A stretch of DNA of 64,000 bases, taken from assembly GCF_041438865.1 (NCBI RefSeq), contig NZ_CP109450.1, forward strand, positions 1,715,001-1,779,000, given 5' to 3'. The stretch is from Streptomyces sp. NBC_01471 (lineage in GTDB: Bacteria; Actinomycetota; Actinomycetes; Streptomycetales; Streptomycetaceae). Each line of letters opens with the position of its first letter. The stretch's first letter is position 1. The notes under the pieces were generated by a model, which saw only the letters and a program-made list of their open reading frames with translations, was not told where the DNA came from and searched no databases. The position numbers and the translations under genes are program-made. Positions 30,634 through 39,822 of the stretch are shown in pieces.

Positions 30634-30667
30634 CGTGGAGCGGGCAAGCGGCCCTGCCCGCTCCACG
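30634..30667 (-). terminator. Hairpin terminator after truB
   Basis: Stem of 13 bp (30634-30646 with 30655-30667) with an 8-nt loop, directly after truB, followed leftward by a smaller hairpin around 30617-30632. It marks the end of the nusA-infB operon and suggests the STAND-type gene has its own promoter. Confidence 0.75.
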
Positions 30668-30672
30668 GTGGG

Positions 30673-31572
30673 TCAGCCGAAGACGGCAAGGCTCTTCGCC
30701 TTGCCGTTCTCCTCCTCGACCAGGGCGAGGAGCCGCTCGTCGGGACCGAAGGCGGCCACGGCCCCGGCGGGGTAGCCGGGCATGTCGAGCCGGACTCCGT
30801 TGAGCAGCAGCCTGGCCCGCCTCTCGTCCACGTCCCAGCGCGGGAACGCGGCGGCGGCGGCGTCCGCGGCCGGCATCACCGTCAGCTCCTCCTGGAGCTG
30901 GTCCAGGGTCCGGGCCGTGTCGAGCCCGTACGGGCCGACCCGGGTCCGGCGCAGCGCCGTCAGGTGGCCGCCGACCCCGGTGGCCGCGCCGAGGTCACGG
31001 GCGATGGCGCGGATGTACGTGCCGGAGGAGCAGACCACCGAGACGACCAGGTCGACGACGGGCGTCCCGTCGTCGGCGACGGCCGGACGGACGTCGTACA
31101 CCCGGAACGAGGAGACGGTCACCGGGCGGGCCGGGATGTCGAACTCCTCGCCGCCGCGCACCCGCGCGTACGAACGCTTGCCGTCGATCTTGATGGCGCT
31201 GACCTTGGACGGCACCTGCATGAGGGCACCGGTCTGCTGCGCCACCCCGGCGTCGATGGCTTCCCGGGTCACCGCCGACGCGTCGGCGGACGAGGTGATC
31301 TCGCCCTCGGCGTCGTCCGTGACGGTGTTCTGGCCGAGCCGGATCGTACCGAGGTACTCCTTCTCGGTCAGCGCGAGGTGGCCGAGCATCTTGGTGGCCT
31401 TCTCGACCCCGAGGACGAGCACGCCCGTGGCCATCGGGTCGAGGGTGCCCGCGTGGCCGACGCGGCGGGTCTTCGCGATCCCGCGCATCTTGGCCACGAC
31501 GTCGTGCGAAGTGAAGCCGGACGGCTTGTCGACGATGACAAGGCCGTCCGGCACGGTGTTCAGCTGTGTCAT
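30673..31572 (-). CDS. truB: tRNA pseudouridine-55 synthase
   Basis: Makes pseudouridine 55 in the T-loop of tRNAs. 299 residues. N-terminal VDKPSGFTSHDVV, then the catalytic Asp in GHAGTLDPMATG; later CSSGTYIRAIARDLG is the conserved RNA-binding segment. Its ATG overlaps the rbfA stop as ATGA. Last gene of the rimP-to-truB operon. Confidence 0.97.
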   Translation of the reverse strand: MTQLNTVPDGLVIVDKPSGFTSHDVVAKMRGIAKTRRVGHAGTLDPMATGVLVLGVEKATKMLGHLALTEKEYLGTIRLGQNTVTDDAEGEITSSADASAVTREAIDAGVAQQTGALMQVPSKVSAIKIDGKRSYARVRGGEEFDIPARPVTVSSFRVYDVRPAVADDGTPVVDLVVSVVCSSGTYIRAIARDLGAATGVGGHLTALRRTRVGPYGLDTARTLDQLQEELTVMPAADAAAAAFPRWDVDERRARLLLNGVRLDMPGYPAGAVAAFGPDERLLALVEEENGKAKSLAVFG

Positions 31573-32048
31573 GCGGAGGCGTTGTCCCCGTCGTCGTCGC
31601 CGGACGCCGCGGCCTCGTCGGCCTCGTCCTCCGGCTTGCGGTACGGGTCGGCGCCACCGGCGTACGCGGCGCCGGAAGACGCCTCGCGCACCTTGGCGTC
31701 CGACGCCCTGGCCCGGTCGAGGAGGTCCTCGATCGCCTTGGCGCTCTCCGGCAGGGCGTCCGCCACGAAGGCGAGGGTGGGGGTGAACTTCGTCCCCGCC
31801 GCCGCGCCGACCGCCGAGCGCAGGATGCCCTTGGCGCTCTCCAGACCGGCTGCCGCGCTCGCCCGCTCCTCGTCGTCCCCGTAGACCGTGTAGAAGACCG
31901 TGGCCTCCCGCAGGTCACCGGTGACGCGGGTGTCCGTGATGGTCACGTGCGTGCCCAGACGGGGGTCCTTGATGCCGCGCTGCAGTTTCTCGGCGACCAC
32001 CTCCTGGATGAGGTCCGCCAGCTTTTTCGCCCGCGCGTTGTCGGCCAC
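31569..32048 (-). CDS. rbfA: Ribosome-binding factor A
   Basis: Assembly factor for the 30S subunit, acting at the 5' end of 16S rRNA. 159 residues; KH-like core of about 110 residues (GIKDPRLGTHVTITDTRVT and ATVFYTVYG), followed by an acidic, disordered tail (EDEADEAAASGDDDGD) that is common in actinobacteria. The GTG at 32048 has AAGGA upstream. It sits between ylxP and truB. Confidence 0.94.
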   Translation of the reverse strand: MADNARAKKLADLIQEVVAEKLQRGIKDPRLGTHVTITDTRVTGDLREATVFYTVYGDDEERASAAAGLESAKGILRSAVGAAAGTKFTPTLAFVADALPESAKAIEDLLDRARASDAKVREASSGAAYAGGADPYRKPEDEADEAAASGDDDGDNASA

Positions 32049-32074
32049 TGGTCCTTCTCCTTCTCGAGCCTTGC

Positions 32075-32371
32075 TCAATCGTCTTCGTCGCCGTGCAGCC
32101 GCCGTCGTACGGACAGCAGCTCCACCTCGGGCCGGGCGGCGACAAGTCGCTCGCACCGGTCGAGTACATCAGTGAGATGCTCCGTCCCGCCGGACACCAC
32201 GGCGAGGCCGATCCTGGCCCTGCGGTGCAGATCCTGGTCGCCGACCTCGGCCGCACTCACCGCGAACCTGCGCTGGAGTTCGGCCACGATGGGCCGGACG
32301 ACGGAGCGTTTCTCCTTCAGCGACCGTACGTCGCCGAGCAGGAGATCGAAGGACAGTGTCCCTACAAACAT
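32075..32371 (-). CDS. ylxP: DUF503 family protein YlxP
   Basis: 98 residues with the family start FVGTLSFDLLL and SLKEKRSVVRPIVAELQRRF. It is a conserved neighbour of infB and rbfA in many Gram-positive bacteria; the molecular role is not settled. Spacing to rbfA is 26 bp. Confidence 0.9.
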   Translation of the reverse strand: MFVGTLSFDLLLGDVRSLKEKRSVVRPIVAELQRRFAVSAAEVGDQDLHRRARIGLAVVSGGTEHLTDVLDRCERLVAARPEVELLSVRRRLHGDEDD

Positions 32372-32452
32372 GCATGTCCGGATGTCCCGCCGGTTCGGGG
32401 TCGCGCCCCGCCAACCGCTTGGCAGGGACACCAGAACCGTACACGCAACGGC

Positions 32453-32493
32453 CGGGGCCGCTCGACGGATATAACTCCCGCCGAGCGGCCCCG
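32453..32493 (-). terminator. Hairpin between infB and ylxP
   Basis: Stem of 12 bp (32453-32464 with 32482-32493) with a 17-nt loop in the 175-bp gap after infB. As genes on both sides run the same way, it may attenuate rather than end the transcript. Confidence 0.55.
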
Positions 32494-32546
32494 ACCACTG
32501 CACTCCAGGGGCTTCACCCCGGGGTACGGATCAACCGCGATACGGA

Positions 32547-35500
32547 TCAGCCGCGGGGCTTCTCGCGCATCTCGTACGTCGCGATGACGTCGTCGATCTT
32601 GATGTCGTTGAAGTTGCCGAGGTTGATACCACCCTCGAACCCTTCGCGGATCTCGGTGACGTCGTCCTTGAAGCGGCGCAGACCGGAGATGTTGAGGTTC
32701 TCCGCGATGACCTTGCCGTCGCGGAGCAGGCGCGCCTTCGTGTTGCGCTTGACCTCGCCGGAGCGGACCAGCACACCGGCGATGTTGCCCAGCTTGGACG
32801 AGCGGAAGATCTCGCGGATCTCCGCCGTGCCGAGCTCGACCTCTTCGTACTCCGGCTTGAGCATGCCCTTGAGGGCCGCTTCGATCTCTTCGATCGCCTG
32901 GTAGATGACCGAGTAGTACCGGACGTCCACGCCTTCGCGCTCGGCCATCTGCGCGGCACGCCCTGCGGCGCGCACGTTGAAGCCGATCACGATGGCGTCG
33001 GAGCCGGTCGCCAGGTCGATGTCCGACTCGGTGACCGCACCCACACCGCGGTGCAGGACCCGGATGTCGACCTCTTCGCCGACGTCGAGCTGGAGCAGCG
33101 AGGACTCGAGAGCCTCCACCGAACCGGACGCGTCGCCCTTGATGATGAGGTTGAGCTCCTGGACCAGACCGGCCTTGAGCGCCTCGTCCAGGTTCTCCAG
33201 GGAGAACCGGACGCCCTTGCGGGCGAAGTTGGCGTTGCGCTCACGGGCGGCACGCTTCTCGGCGATCTGACGGGCCGTACGGTCCTCGTCGACCACCAGG
33301 AAGTTGTCGCCGGCACCCGGGACGTTGGTGAGACCCAGCACGAGGACGGGGGTCGAGGGACCCGCTTCCTCGAGGTTGTTGCCGTTGTCGTCGAGCATCG
33401 CCCGGACCCGGCCGTACGCGTCGCCGACCACCATCGTGTCGCCGATGCGCAGCGTGCCGCGCTGGACCAGGACCGTCGAGACGGCACCGCGGCCCTTGTC
33501 CAGGTGGGACTCGATCGCAATACCCTGCGCGTCCTGCTCCGGGTTGGCCCGCAGGTCGAGCGAGGCGTCCGCGGTCAGGACCACGGCCTCCAGGAGGGAG
33601 TCGATGTTGAGTCCCTGCTTGGCGGAGATGTCGACGAACATCGTGTCGCCGCCGTACTCCTCGGCCACCAGACCGAACTCGGTGAGCTGACCGCGCACCT
33701 TGGTCGGGTCGGCACCCTCGACGTCGATCTTGTTGACCGCGACGACGATCGGTACACCGGCCGCCTTGACGTGGTTCAGCGCCTCGATCGTCTGGGGCAT
33801 CACACCGTCGTTCGCCGCCACCACGAGGATCGCGATGTCGGTGGACTTCGCACCACGGGCACGCATGGCGGTGAACGCCTCGTGGCCCGGGGTGTCGATG
33901 AAGGTGATCCGGCGGTCCTCGCCGTTGACCTCGGAGGAGACCTGGTAGGCACCGATGTGCTGCGTGATGCCGCCGGCCTCGCCCGCGATGACGTTCGTCT
34001 TGCGGATCGCGTCGAGCAGCCGGGTCTTACCGTGGTCGACGTGACCCATGACGGTGACGACCGGCGGGCGCGAGACGAGAGCCTCTTCGCCGCCCTCGTC
34101 CTCGCCGAACTCGATGTCGAAGGACTCGAGCAGCTCGCGGTCCTCCTCCTCCGGGCTGACGATCTCCAGGACGTAGTTCATCTCGTCCGCGAGGAGCTTC
34201 AGCGTCTCGTCGGAGACGGACTGCGTGGCCGTGACCATCTCGCCGAGGTTCATCATCACGGCGACGAGCGACGCCGGGTTGGCGTTGATCTTCTCCGCGA
34301 AGTCGGTGAGGGAGGCACCGCGCGACAGCCGGACGGCCTGTCCGTTGCCGCGGGGCAGCATGACGCCGCCCACCGACGGGGCCTGCATGGCCTCGTACTC
34401 CTGGCGCCTCTGCCTCTTCGACTTGCGGCCACGGCGGGCGGGCCCGCCGGGACGGCCGAAGGCACCCTGTGTGCCGCCGCGGCCACCGGGGCCGCCGGGA
34501 CGGCCCGCGAAACCGGGACGTCCGCCGAAGCCACCACCGGGAGCACCGCCGCCGGGACGGCCGCCGAAGCCACCGCCGCCGCCGGGACGACCGCCGCCGC
34601 CGGGACCTGCCGGACGGCCGGCGAAGCCGCCGCCGCCCGGACGGGCGCCGCCGCCGGGACGGCCCGCGCCGCCACCGGGACCACGACCGCCACCGCCGGG
34701 ACCGCCACCGGGACGGGGGCTGGCAGCCGGACGCTGCGGCATCATGCCGGGGTTGGGACGGTTACCGCTGGGGGCGCCGCCGGGACGCGGGGCACCGCCC
34801 TGCGGACGGGGCATGCCGCCGGGGCTGGGACGTGCGCCGCCCTGGCCCTGGGGACGCGGAGCGCCACCGGGACCACCCTGCGGACGCGGGCCGCCGGGGC
34901 GGTCCTGGCCGCCGCCGGGACGCGGGGCGCCACCGGGACGGGGTGCCTGCGGGCGGGCCATACCGGTGGAGCCACCGGAGGTGAACGGGTTGTTGCCCGG
35001 ACGGGGACCGGACGGACGGTTGCCGCCGGGGCGCGGGGCGCCCTGGCCGGCCGGCCGTGCCGGACGCTCGCCGCCGCGGCCACCGTCACGCTGACCGCCG
35101 GCCGGGGCCGGACGGGCGTTGGTGGGACGGGGACCCGGGGTCGCGCCCGAGGGACGCGGGGTCTGCGGCGCCGCCGGCTGGGCCGGGGCGGGCGCCGAGA
35201 ACTCGGCTGCCGGGACCGGAGCCGCCGGAGCGGGTTTGGCCGCGGGCTTGGGGCCCGGACGCGGACCCGGGGCGGCCGGAGACGGCGCCGAGGGGGTGCT
35301 GGGAGCGCTGCTCTGCGGAGCCTCGGCGGCTGCCGGCTTGGGGGCCGGGACACCGGGCTTCGGGGCAGCGGGACGGGCCGCGGCGGCCGGGGACGGCGCC
35401 GCGGGCGTGGAACCCGCACGGGGTGCGGGAGAGGGCGCGGCCTTGCGGGGCGCGCCGGGCTTGGCAGCGGACTTGCCGGCGTTGCCGCCGGGCCCCTGCA

Positions 35501-35648
35501 AAGCGTCAGTCAACTTGCGTACAACCGGCGCCTCGATCGTCGAGGACGCCGAACGTACGAACTCACCGAGTTCTTGGAGCTTGGCCATGACGACCTTGCT
35601 CTCAACTCCGAACTCCTTGGCGAGTTCGTATACCCGGACCTTAGCCAC
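32547..35648 (-). CDS. infB: Translation initiation factor IF-2
   Basis: GTPase that places initiator tRNA on the 30S subunit. 1033 residues. An N-terminal IF2-N domain ([20 protein letters not shown]) is followed by a Pro/Ala-rich and then Gly/Pro/Arg-rich disordered stretch to about residue 410, a second IF2-N-like region ([18 protein letters not shown]), and the GTPase domain with G1 GHVDHGKT, G3 DTPGHEAF and G4 NKID. Domains II-IV follow, including [14 protein letters not shown]. The long linker is normal for Streptomyces. GTG start with AAGGAG upstream. Confidence 0.97.
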   Translation of the reverse strand: MAKVRVYELAKEFGVESKVVMAKLQELGEFVRSASSTIEAPVVRKLTDALQGPGGNAGKSAAKPGAPRKAAPSPAPRAGSTPAAPSPAAAARPAAPKPGVPAPKPAAAEAPQSSAPSTPSAPSPAAPGPRPGPKPAAKPAPAAPVPAAEFSAPAPAQPAAPQTPRPSGATPGPRPTNARPAPAGGQRDGGRGGERPARPAGQGAPRPGGNRPSGPRPGNNPFTSGGSTGMARPQAPRPGGAPRPGGGQDRPGGPRPQGGPGGAPRPQGQGGARPSPGGMPRPQGGAPRPGGAPSGNRPNPGMMPQRPAASPRPGGGPGGGGRGPGGGAGRPGGGARPGGGGFAGRPAGPGGGGRPGGGGGFGGRPGGGAPGGGFGGRPGFAGRPGGPGGRGGTQGAFGRPGGPARRGRKSKRQRRQEYEAMQAPSVGGVMLPRGNGQAVRLSRGASLTDFAEKINANPASLVAVMMNLGEMVTATQSVSDETLKLLADEMNYVLEIVSPEEEDRELLESFDIEFGEDEGGEEALVSRPPVVTVMGHVDHGKTRLLDAIRKTNVIAGEAGGITQHIGAYQVSSEVNGEDRRITFIDTPGHEAFTAMRARGAKSTDIAILVVAANDGVMPQTIEALNHVKAAGVPIVVAVNKIDVEGADPTKVRGQLTEFGLVAEEYGGDTMFVDISAKQGLNIDSLLEAVVLTADASLDLRANPEQDAQGIAIESHLDKGRGAVSTVLVQRGTLRIGDTMVVGDAYGRVRAMLDDNGNNLEEAGPSTPVLVLGLTNVPGAGDNFLVVDEDRTARQIAEKRAARERNANFARKGVRFSLENLDEALKAGLVQELNLIIKGDASGSVEALESSLLQLDVGEEVDIRVLHRGVGAVTESDIDLATGSDAIVIGFNVRAAGRAAQMAEREGVDVRYYSVIYQAIEEIEAALKGMLKPEYEEVELGTAEIREIFRSSKLGNIAGVLVRSGEVKRNTKARLLRDGKVIAENLNISGLRRFKDDVTEIREGFEGGINLGNFNDIKIDDVIATYEMREKPRG

Positions 35649-35809
35649 TTCGCTCCTTTTAGGTCCGGGTTACCGCCGGACCGTCGCTACTTCATGGGCG
35701 TACTCATCGCGTACTCATCGAGTGCTCATCGCAATCTCGACCTACTTCCAACTCGCGAGGTACCTGACCGCACGGGGACCCGTGCCGTTCACTTATTACG
35801 GTGCTGCTA

Positions 35810-36088
35810 TTACGGTGCTGCCTGCCCGACGTACTGGGTCAGCTCCGCGCTGTCGAGCGGCCCCCTGGCCTTGAAGGCCCTGGAGAACGCCCGGCGGCGG
35901 ACCGCCAGGTCGAGGCAGACCGGGGCGGGGTGCAGATACGCACCCCGGCCGGGCAGCGTACCGCGCGGATCAGGGACGCATCTGCCCCCGACCACGACGA
36001 TGCGCAGCAGTTCGCTCTTGACCGTCCGCTCCCGGCATCCCACGCAGGTTCGCTCAGGGCACGCTCGGTCGACTGTCCGGCCAGACAC
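35810..36088 (-). CDS. ylxR: YlxR family RNA-binding protein
   Basis: 92 residues, DUF448. Contains ERTCVGCRERTVKSELLRIV, then GRGAYLHPAPVCLDLAVRRR and FSRAFK, the family pattern. Known as a nucleoid- or RNA-associated regulator in some Gram-positive bacteria. The GTG at 36088 is chosen with GGAGGT upstream. It lies between nusA and infB, its usual place. Confidence 0.93.
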   Translation of the reverse strand: MSGRTVDRACPERTCVGCRERTVKSELLRIVVVGGRCVPDPRGTLPGRGAYLHPAPVCLDLAVRRRAFSRAFKARGPLDSAELTQYVGQAAP

Positions 36089-36209
36089 GTTTAAGTCTAC
36101 CTCCCCGTAACGACCCCACCCGATTGGGGCAGGAATCGAACGGATGTTGTCTTGAAGTTTTCCGGAATCGTGCGGTTACGGTCCCGGCCGCCCGGCCGGG
36201 ACCGGAGGC

Positions 36210-37223
36210 TCAGGCCTCGTCGCCCCGGCCGTCGGACGGGCCGTCGTCCGGCTCGGTGTCCGGGCGGATGTCGATGCGCCAGCCGGTCAGCCGGGCGGCG
36301 AGGCGGGCGTTCTGCCCTTCCTTGCCGATGGCGAGCGAGAGCTGGTAGTCCGGGACCGTGACCCGGGCCGAGCGGGCGGCGAGGTCGACGATCTCGACCT
36401 TGCTGACCCGGGCCGGCGAGAGCGCGCTGGCCACCATCTCGGCCGGATCGTCCGACCAGTCCACGATGTCGATCTTCTCGCCGAGCAGCTCGGCCATCAC
36501 GTTGCGCACCCGGCTGCCCATCGGGCCGATGCAGGCGCCCTTCGGGTTGAGCCCCGACCGGGTCGACCGTACGGCGATCTTGCTGCGGTGACCGGCCTCG
36601 CGGGCGATGGCCTCGATGACGACCGAGCCGTCCGCGATCTCCGGGACCTCCAGCGCGAAGAGCTTCTTCACCAGGTTGGGATGGGTGCGGGAGAGGGTCA
36701 CGGACGGGCCGCGGACACCCTTGGCCACCCGGACCACGTACGTACGCAGCCGCAGCCCGTGCGAGTAGGTCTCGCCCGGCACCTGCTCCTGCACCGGCAG
36801 GATGGCTTCCAGCTTGCCGATGTCGACCAGCACGTTCCGCGGGTCCTTGCCCTGCTGGACGACCCCGGCGACGACGTCGCCCTCGCGCCCGGCGTACTCG
36901 CCGAAGGTCAGGTCGTCCTCCGCGTCCCGCAGCCGCTGCAGGATGACCTGCTTGGCCGTGGTCGCGGCGATCCGGCCGAAGTCGGACGGGGTGTCGTCGA
37001 ACTCCCGGGCCTCCTGGCCCTCTTCGAGGTCGGCCGGGTCCTCCTTCGCCCAGACCGTCACATGACCGTTGTCGTGGTCGAGGCGCACGCGGGCGAGGCG
37101 GCGGCTTCCCTCGGTGCGGTGGTACGCGATGAGGAGGGCCGACTCGATCGCCTCGACCAGCAGGTCGAAAGAGATCTCCTTCTCCTTCGCCAAGCCCTTC
37201 AGAAGCTTTACGTCGATGTCCAT
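36210..37223 (-). CDS. nusA: Transcription termination/antitermination factor NusA
   Basis: 337 residues. N-terminal RNA polymerase-binding domain ([20 protein letters not shown] onward), S1 domain around residues 110-180 ([17 protein letters not shown]), then two KH domains ([16 protein letters not shown] and [20 protein letters not shown]). The acidic repeats of the E. coli protein are absent, as expected in actinobacteria. It begins 2 bp after rimP. Confidence 0.97.
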   Translation of the reverse strand: MDIDVKLLKGLAKEKEISFDLLVEAIESALLIAYHRTEGSRRLARVRLDHDNGHVTVWAKEDPADLEEGQEAREFDDTPSDFGRIAATTAKQVILQRLRDAEDDLTFGEYAGREGDVVAGVVQQGKDPRNVLVDIGKLEAILPVQEQVPGETYSHGLRLRTYVVRVAKGVRGPSVTLSRTHPNLVKKLFALEVPEIADGSVVIEAIAREAGHRSKIAVRSTRSGLNPKGACIGPMGSRVRNVMAELLGEKIDIVDWSDDPAEMVASALSPARVSKVEIVDLAARSARVTVPDYQLSLAIGKEGQNARLAARLTGWRIDIRPDTEPDDGPSDGRGDEA

Positions 37224-37225
37224 GG

Positions 37226-37723
37226 CTACGCCTCCTCTTCCTTCTTGTCCTTGCGGTTGAATTCCAGCTCCACGCGCGCCTTGGCGATCTCCGGGAAGCC
37301 GACCCGGCGGGCGGTGGGCTTGCGCCCCTTCACGCCCGGCACTTCGAGGTCGAGGCCGTCGTCGTCCACCGCGAGGATGCGCGCGACCACCTCGTCGCCC
37401 CCGGTCAGCGTCAGCTTCACCAGGCGGCCGGTGGCCCGTACGTAGTGGCGGTGCTCCGTCAGCGGACGGTCGGCGCCCGGCGAGCTGACTTCGAGTACGT
37501 ACTCGCCGTCGCCCATCACGTCGCTCTCGTCGAGCTTCTCGGAGATGGCCCGGCTCAGCTCGGCGCAGGTGTCCAGCTCGACGCCGTCGTCGGAGTCCAC
37601 GGTGATCCTCAGTACGCCACGCCGGCCGGCCCGGGACACTTCGATCTCTTCCAGATCCAGGTCCTTGGCGGCGACGAGCGGTTCCAGCAGCCCGCGCAGC
37701 CTCTCGCTCTGGGTGGTGCTCAT
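37226..37723 (-). CDS. rimP: Ribosome maturation factor RimP
   Basis: 165 residues, first gene of the rimP-nusA-ylxR-infB operon. N-terminal domain with [20 protein letters not shown] and the [15 protein letters not shown] segment that marks the family, then the C-terminal SH3-like domain and a lysine/glutamate-rich end. It acts in 30S maturation. Just upstream lie three 15-bp repeats. Confidence 0.96.
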   Translation of the reverse strand: MSTTQSERLRGLLEPLVAAKDLDLEEIEVSRAGRRGVLRITVDSDDGVELDTCAELSRAISEKLDESDVMGDGEYVLEVSSPGADRPLTEHRHYVRATGRLVKLTLTGGDEVVARILAVDDDGLDLEVPGVKGRKPTARRVGFPEIAKARVELEFNRKDKKEEEA

Positions 37724-37757
37724 CCGGGTGACTCCTCGGCCGCGTGTGCTGTTGTGG

Positions 37758-37803
37758 GATCGTCGCGTTTCTCGATCGCCGCGTGTCTGATCGTCGCGTG
37801 TCA
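37758..37803. repeat. Three 15-bp repeats upstream of rimP
   Basis: Units GATCGTCGCGTTTCT (37758), GATCGCCGCGTGTCT (37774) and GATCGTCGCGTGTCA (37789), spaced 16 and 15 bp, in the 181-bp gap between divergent rimP and the lipoprotein gene. Confidence 0.8.
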
Positions 37804-37904
37804 GATCAAAGGGTATCCGGTCCCCAGGGGTGTTGCCGTCCTCGCTGTGTTGACCCGCAGGTACGCTCGCCTGCGGTGATCACTTCGGGCCGAGGGAGAA
37901 ACAC

Positions 37905-38432
37905 GTGCTGGGCACGGGGACCACACGCAGGAGTGTGCTGGGCGCGACGGCGGCTGCCGGTGCCGCACTCCTGACCGGCTGTTCGGAACGGTCCGCCGCC
38001 CACCGTACACAGGGTGCGGCCGCTCCCCGCGCCGGGACGGTGCTCCGGCAGCGCTCCGCGCGGACCAGCGCCGGTCTGCTCGCCCTGTACGACGCGGTGC
38101 TCGCCCGGCACCGGGACGCGGCGACGGAGAAGCTCGTGGGGCCGCTGCGGGACGCCGTGGCACTGCACGTCAAGGCGCTGGCGCCGCCCGCCGGGTCCAC
38201 ACCCTCCGCGACGCCCGGCCCGTCCCGGAAGGCCTCCCCGGCGCCAGCGCCCCCGGGTGTGCCCGCGGACCGCGAGGCCGCCCTGAAGGCCCTCGCGGCG
38301 GCCGAGCGGCGGGCCACCGACGCCCACACCGCCGCGCTCGCCGACGCACCGCCGGAGCTGGCACGGCTGCTGGCCTCGGTCGCGGCCGCGTCCGCCGTCC
38401 ACGCGTATCTGCTGACCCAGGGGGACCACTGA
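37905..38432 (+). CDS. Tat-type lipoprotein of unknown function
   Basis: 175 residues. The start TTRRSVLGATAAAGAALLTG followed by Cys has both a twin-arginine pattern and a lipobox (LLTGC), so the protein is probably exported folded and lipid-anchored. The mature part is helical and Ala-rich, broken by a Pro/Ser/Ala linker (about residues 95-120). Together with the next gene it forms a pair seen next to rimP in Streptomyces; the role is unknown. GTG start with GAGGGAG upstream. It overlaps the next gene by one base. Confidence 0.8.
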   Translation: MLGTGTTRRSVLGATAAAGAALLTGCSERSAAHRTQGAAAPRAGTVLRQRSARTSAGLLALYDAVLARHRDAATEKLVGPLRDAVALHVKALAPPAGSTPSATPGPSRKASPAPAPPGVPADREAALKALAAAERRATDAHTAALADAPPELARLLASVAAASAVHAYLLTQGDH

Positions 38433-38884
38433 TGAGCGCACGCGAAGCGGCGCAGTCCGCACTGGCCGCCGAACACGCCGCCGTGTACGGGTACGGCGTC
38501 GTCGGCGGCCGGATCGCTCCCGCGCGCAGGACCGAGGCCCGCCAGGCGTACGACGCCCACCGCGCCCGGCGCGACGCGCTGGCCCGTACCGTGCGCGACC
38601 TGGGCGGCAAGCCGGTCGCGGCGTCGGCCGCCTATGCGCTGCCCTTCGAGGTGACGGGGCAGGGCGACGCGGTCCGGCTCGCGGCGGTTCTGGAGGACCG
38701 GGTGGCCGATGTCTACTCCGACCTGGTGCGGGCCGCGCAGGGGCCGCTGCGGCACGAGGCGGCGCTGGCCCTGCGGGAGGCCGCGGTGCGGGCTGCGCGG
38801 TGGCGGGGCGACGGCAGCGTAGCCTTTCCGGGGCTCGCCGAGCGGGCCTCAGCAAGCGCCGGAAAGGGACCCACGCACGCATGA
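38432..38884 (+). CDS. Ferritin-like domain protein (DUF4439 type)
   Basis: 150 residues, four helices. The motif AAEHAAVYGYGVVGGRI near the start carries the Glu-x-x-(Ala/His) pattern of the DUF4439 ferritin-like group, and a second Glu-rich helix (LAAVLEDRVADVYSDLV) follows at the right spacing; the Ala-rich C-terminal helix completes the bundle. Iron binding is not certain because not all ligand positions are clear. Overlaps its neighbours on both sides (TGATG and ATGA), so it is translated with them. Confidence 0.75.
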   Translation: MSAREAAQSALAAEHAAVYGYGVVGGRIAPARRTEARQAYDAHRARRDALARTVRDLGGKPVAASAAYALPFEVTGQGDAVRLAAVLEDRVADVYSDLVRAAQGPLRHEAALALREAAVRAARWRGDGSVAFPGLAERASASAGKGPTHA

Positions 38885-39783
38885 CTTTCGAACCGCCGCA
38901 GCGGCTTGTCCGGGCGCTCGGCGAGACGTACGGGGACGCCGCCGCGGCCGACTGGTTCAGCCGGATTCAGACTGATATGCAAGGGGCCCTCGGCGTACGG
39001 GAGTTGACTGCCGAGCGAGTACAGGCCCCCGGAGGCCGCAGCGCCCTGATCGTGCTGGTGCGCCGCGCCGACGGAACGCACGCGGCGCTGAAGCTGGCTC
39101 CGTCCTTCGCCCGGCCCGACCTGGAGCGGGCCGCGCTGGCGCACTGGAACGGCTGGGGCGCCGTGCAGCTGCTCGACGACCCCTCCCCCGGCGACGGTGC
39201 CCTTCTCCTGGAGCGTCTGCACCCGGAGGTCTCGCTGCACTCGCTCCCGGAGGCCAAGGCTCTCCTGGAGGCCGCGGGCACGGTGCGCAAGCTCTGGGTG
39301 GCGCCGCCGGACGGGCACGGTTTCGAGACGGTGGCCGAGCGGACCGCCCGGCAGGCCACGGCCATGCGGGCGACGGCCGAACCGCTGGTCGTCCCGCTGG
39401 TCGACGCGGCGCTCGCGGCGCGCGACGAACTCCTCCCGTCGGCTGCCGAGAGCGTGCTGCTGCACGGCAACTTCCGCCAGAGCAAGGTACTCGCGGGCGA
39501 GCGCACCCCCTGGCTCGCGGTGGGTCCGGATCCGGTGGTCGGCGAGCGCGCGTACGACCTGGCCCGGCTGGTGCGCGACCGGGTGGACGACCTGGTCGCC
39601 GCCGCTGTCGGCCCCTCCACGGTGCGGCGCCGGGTGAACCGGCTGGCGGACTCGCTGGAGGTCGAGCACGCGCGGCTGCACGGCTGGACCCTGTTCCGGG
39701 CGGTGGAATCGGGGGTGCGGGCGGTCGCGGCGGGGCGGCGGCAGGACGGGGAGCTGCTGCTGGAGTTCGCGGGCTGGCTCTGA
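38881..39783 (+). CDS. Aminoglycoside-phosphotransferase-fold protein, probably atypical
   Basis: 300 residues with a choline/aminoglycoside kinase-like plan. The usual catalytic motif HGDxxxxN appears here as HGNFRQSKVL: the catalytic Asp is Asn and the Asn is Lys. The next motif, normally IDxE/D, reads VGPDPVVGERAYDLARLV and keeps an Asp. This suggests a weak or non-catalytic kinase fold rather than a resistance enzyme. Third gene of the coupled set beginning at 37905, convergent with proS. Confidence 0.8.
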   Translation: MTFEPPQRLVRALGETYGDAAAADWFSRIQTDMQGALGVRELTAERVQAPGGRSALIVLVRRADGTHAALKLAPSFARPDLERAALAHWNGWGAVQLLDDPSPGDGALLLERLHPEVSLHSLPEAKALLEAAGTVRKLWVAPPDGHGFETVAERTARQATAMRATAEPLVVPLVDAALAARDELLPSAAESVLLHGNFRQSKVLAGERTPWLAVGPDPVVGERAYDLARLVRDRVDDLVAAAVGPSTVRRRVNRLADSLEVEHARLHGWTLFRAVESGVRAVAAGRRQDGELLLEFAGWL

Positions 39784-39822
39784 GCCGGCCCGCCCCGCCG
39801 CGTACGCGTCACTCCGGTCGGT

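Noticed and set aside
27047..30775. A very long open frame on the strand opposite the STAND-type gene
   Set aside because: At this GC content, frames antisense to real genes lack stop codons by chance. The protein shows no domains and an Arg/Gly/Pro composition typical of such shadows. The same applies to long frames opposite infB, pnp, RNase J, dxr-aroA and the 51-54 kb genes.
34450..35480. Glycine/proline-rich stretch in infB as a separate repeat element or gene
   Set aside because: It is the normal disordered linker of actinobacterial IF-2 and remains in frame.
38881..39783. Aminoglycoside resistance gene
   Set aside because: The catalytic motif is altered and the gene is coupled to housekeeping-like neighbours; the fold similarity alone does not support resistance.
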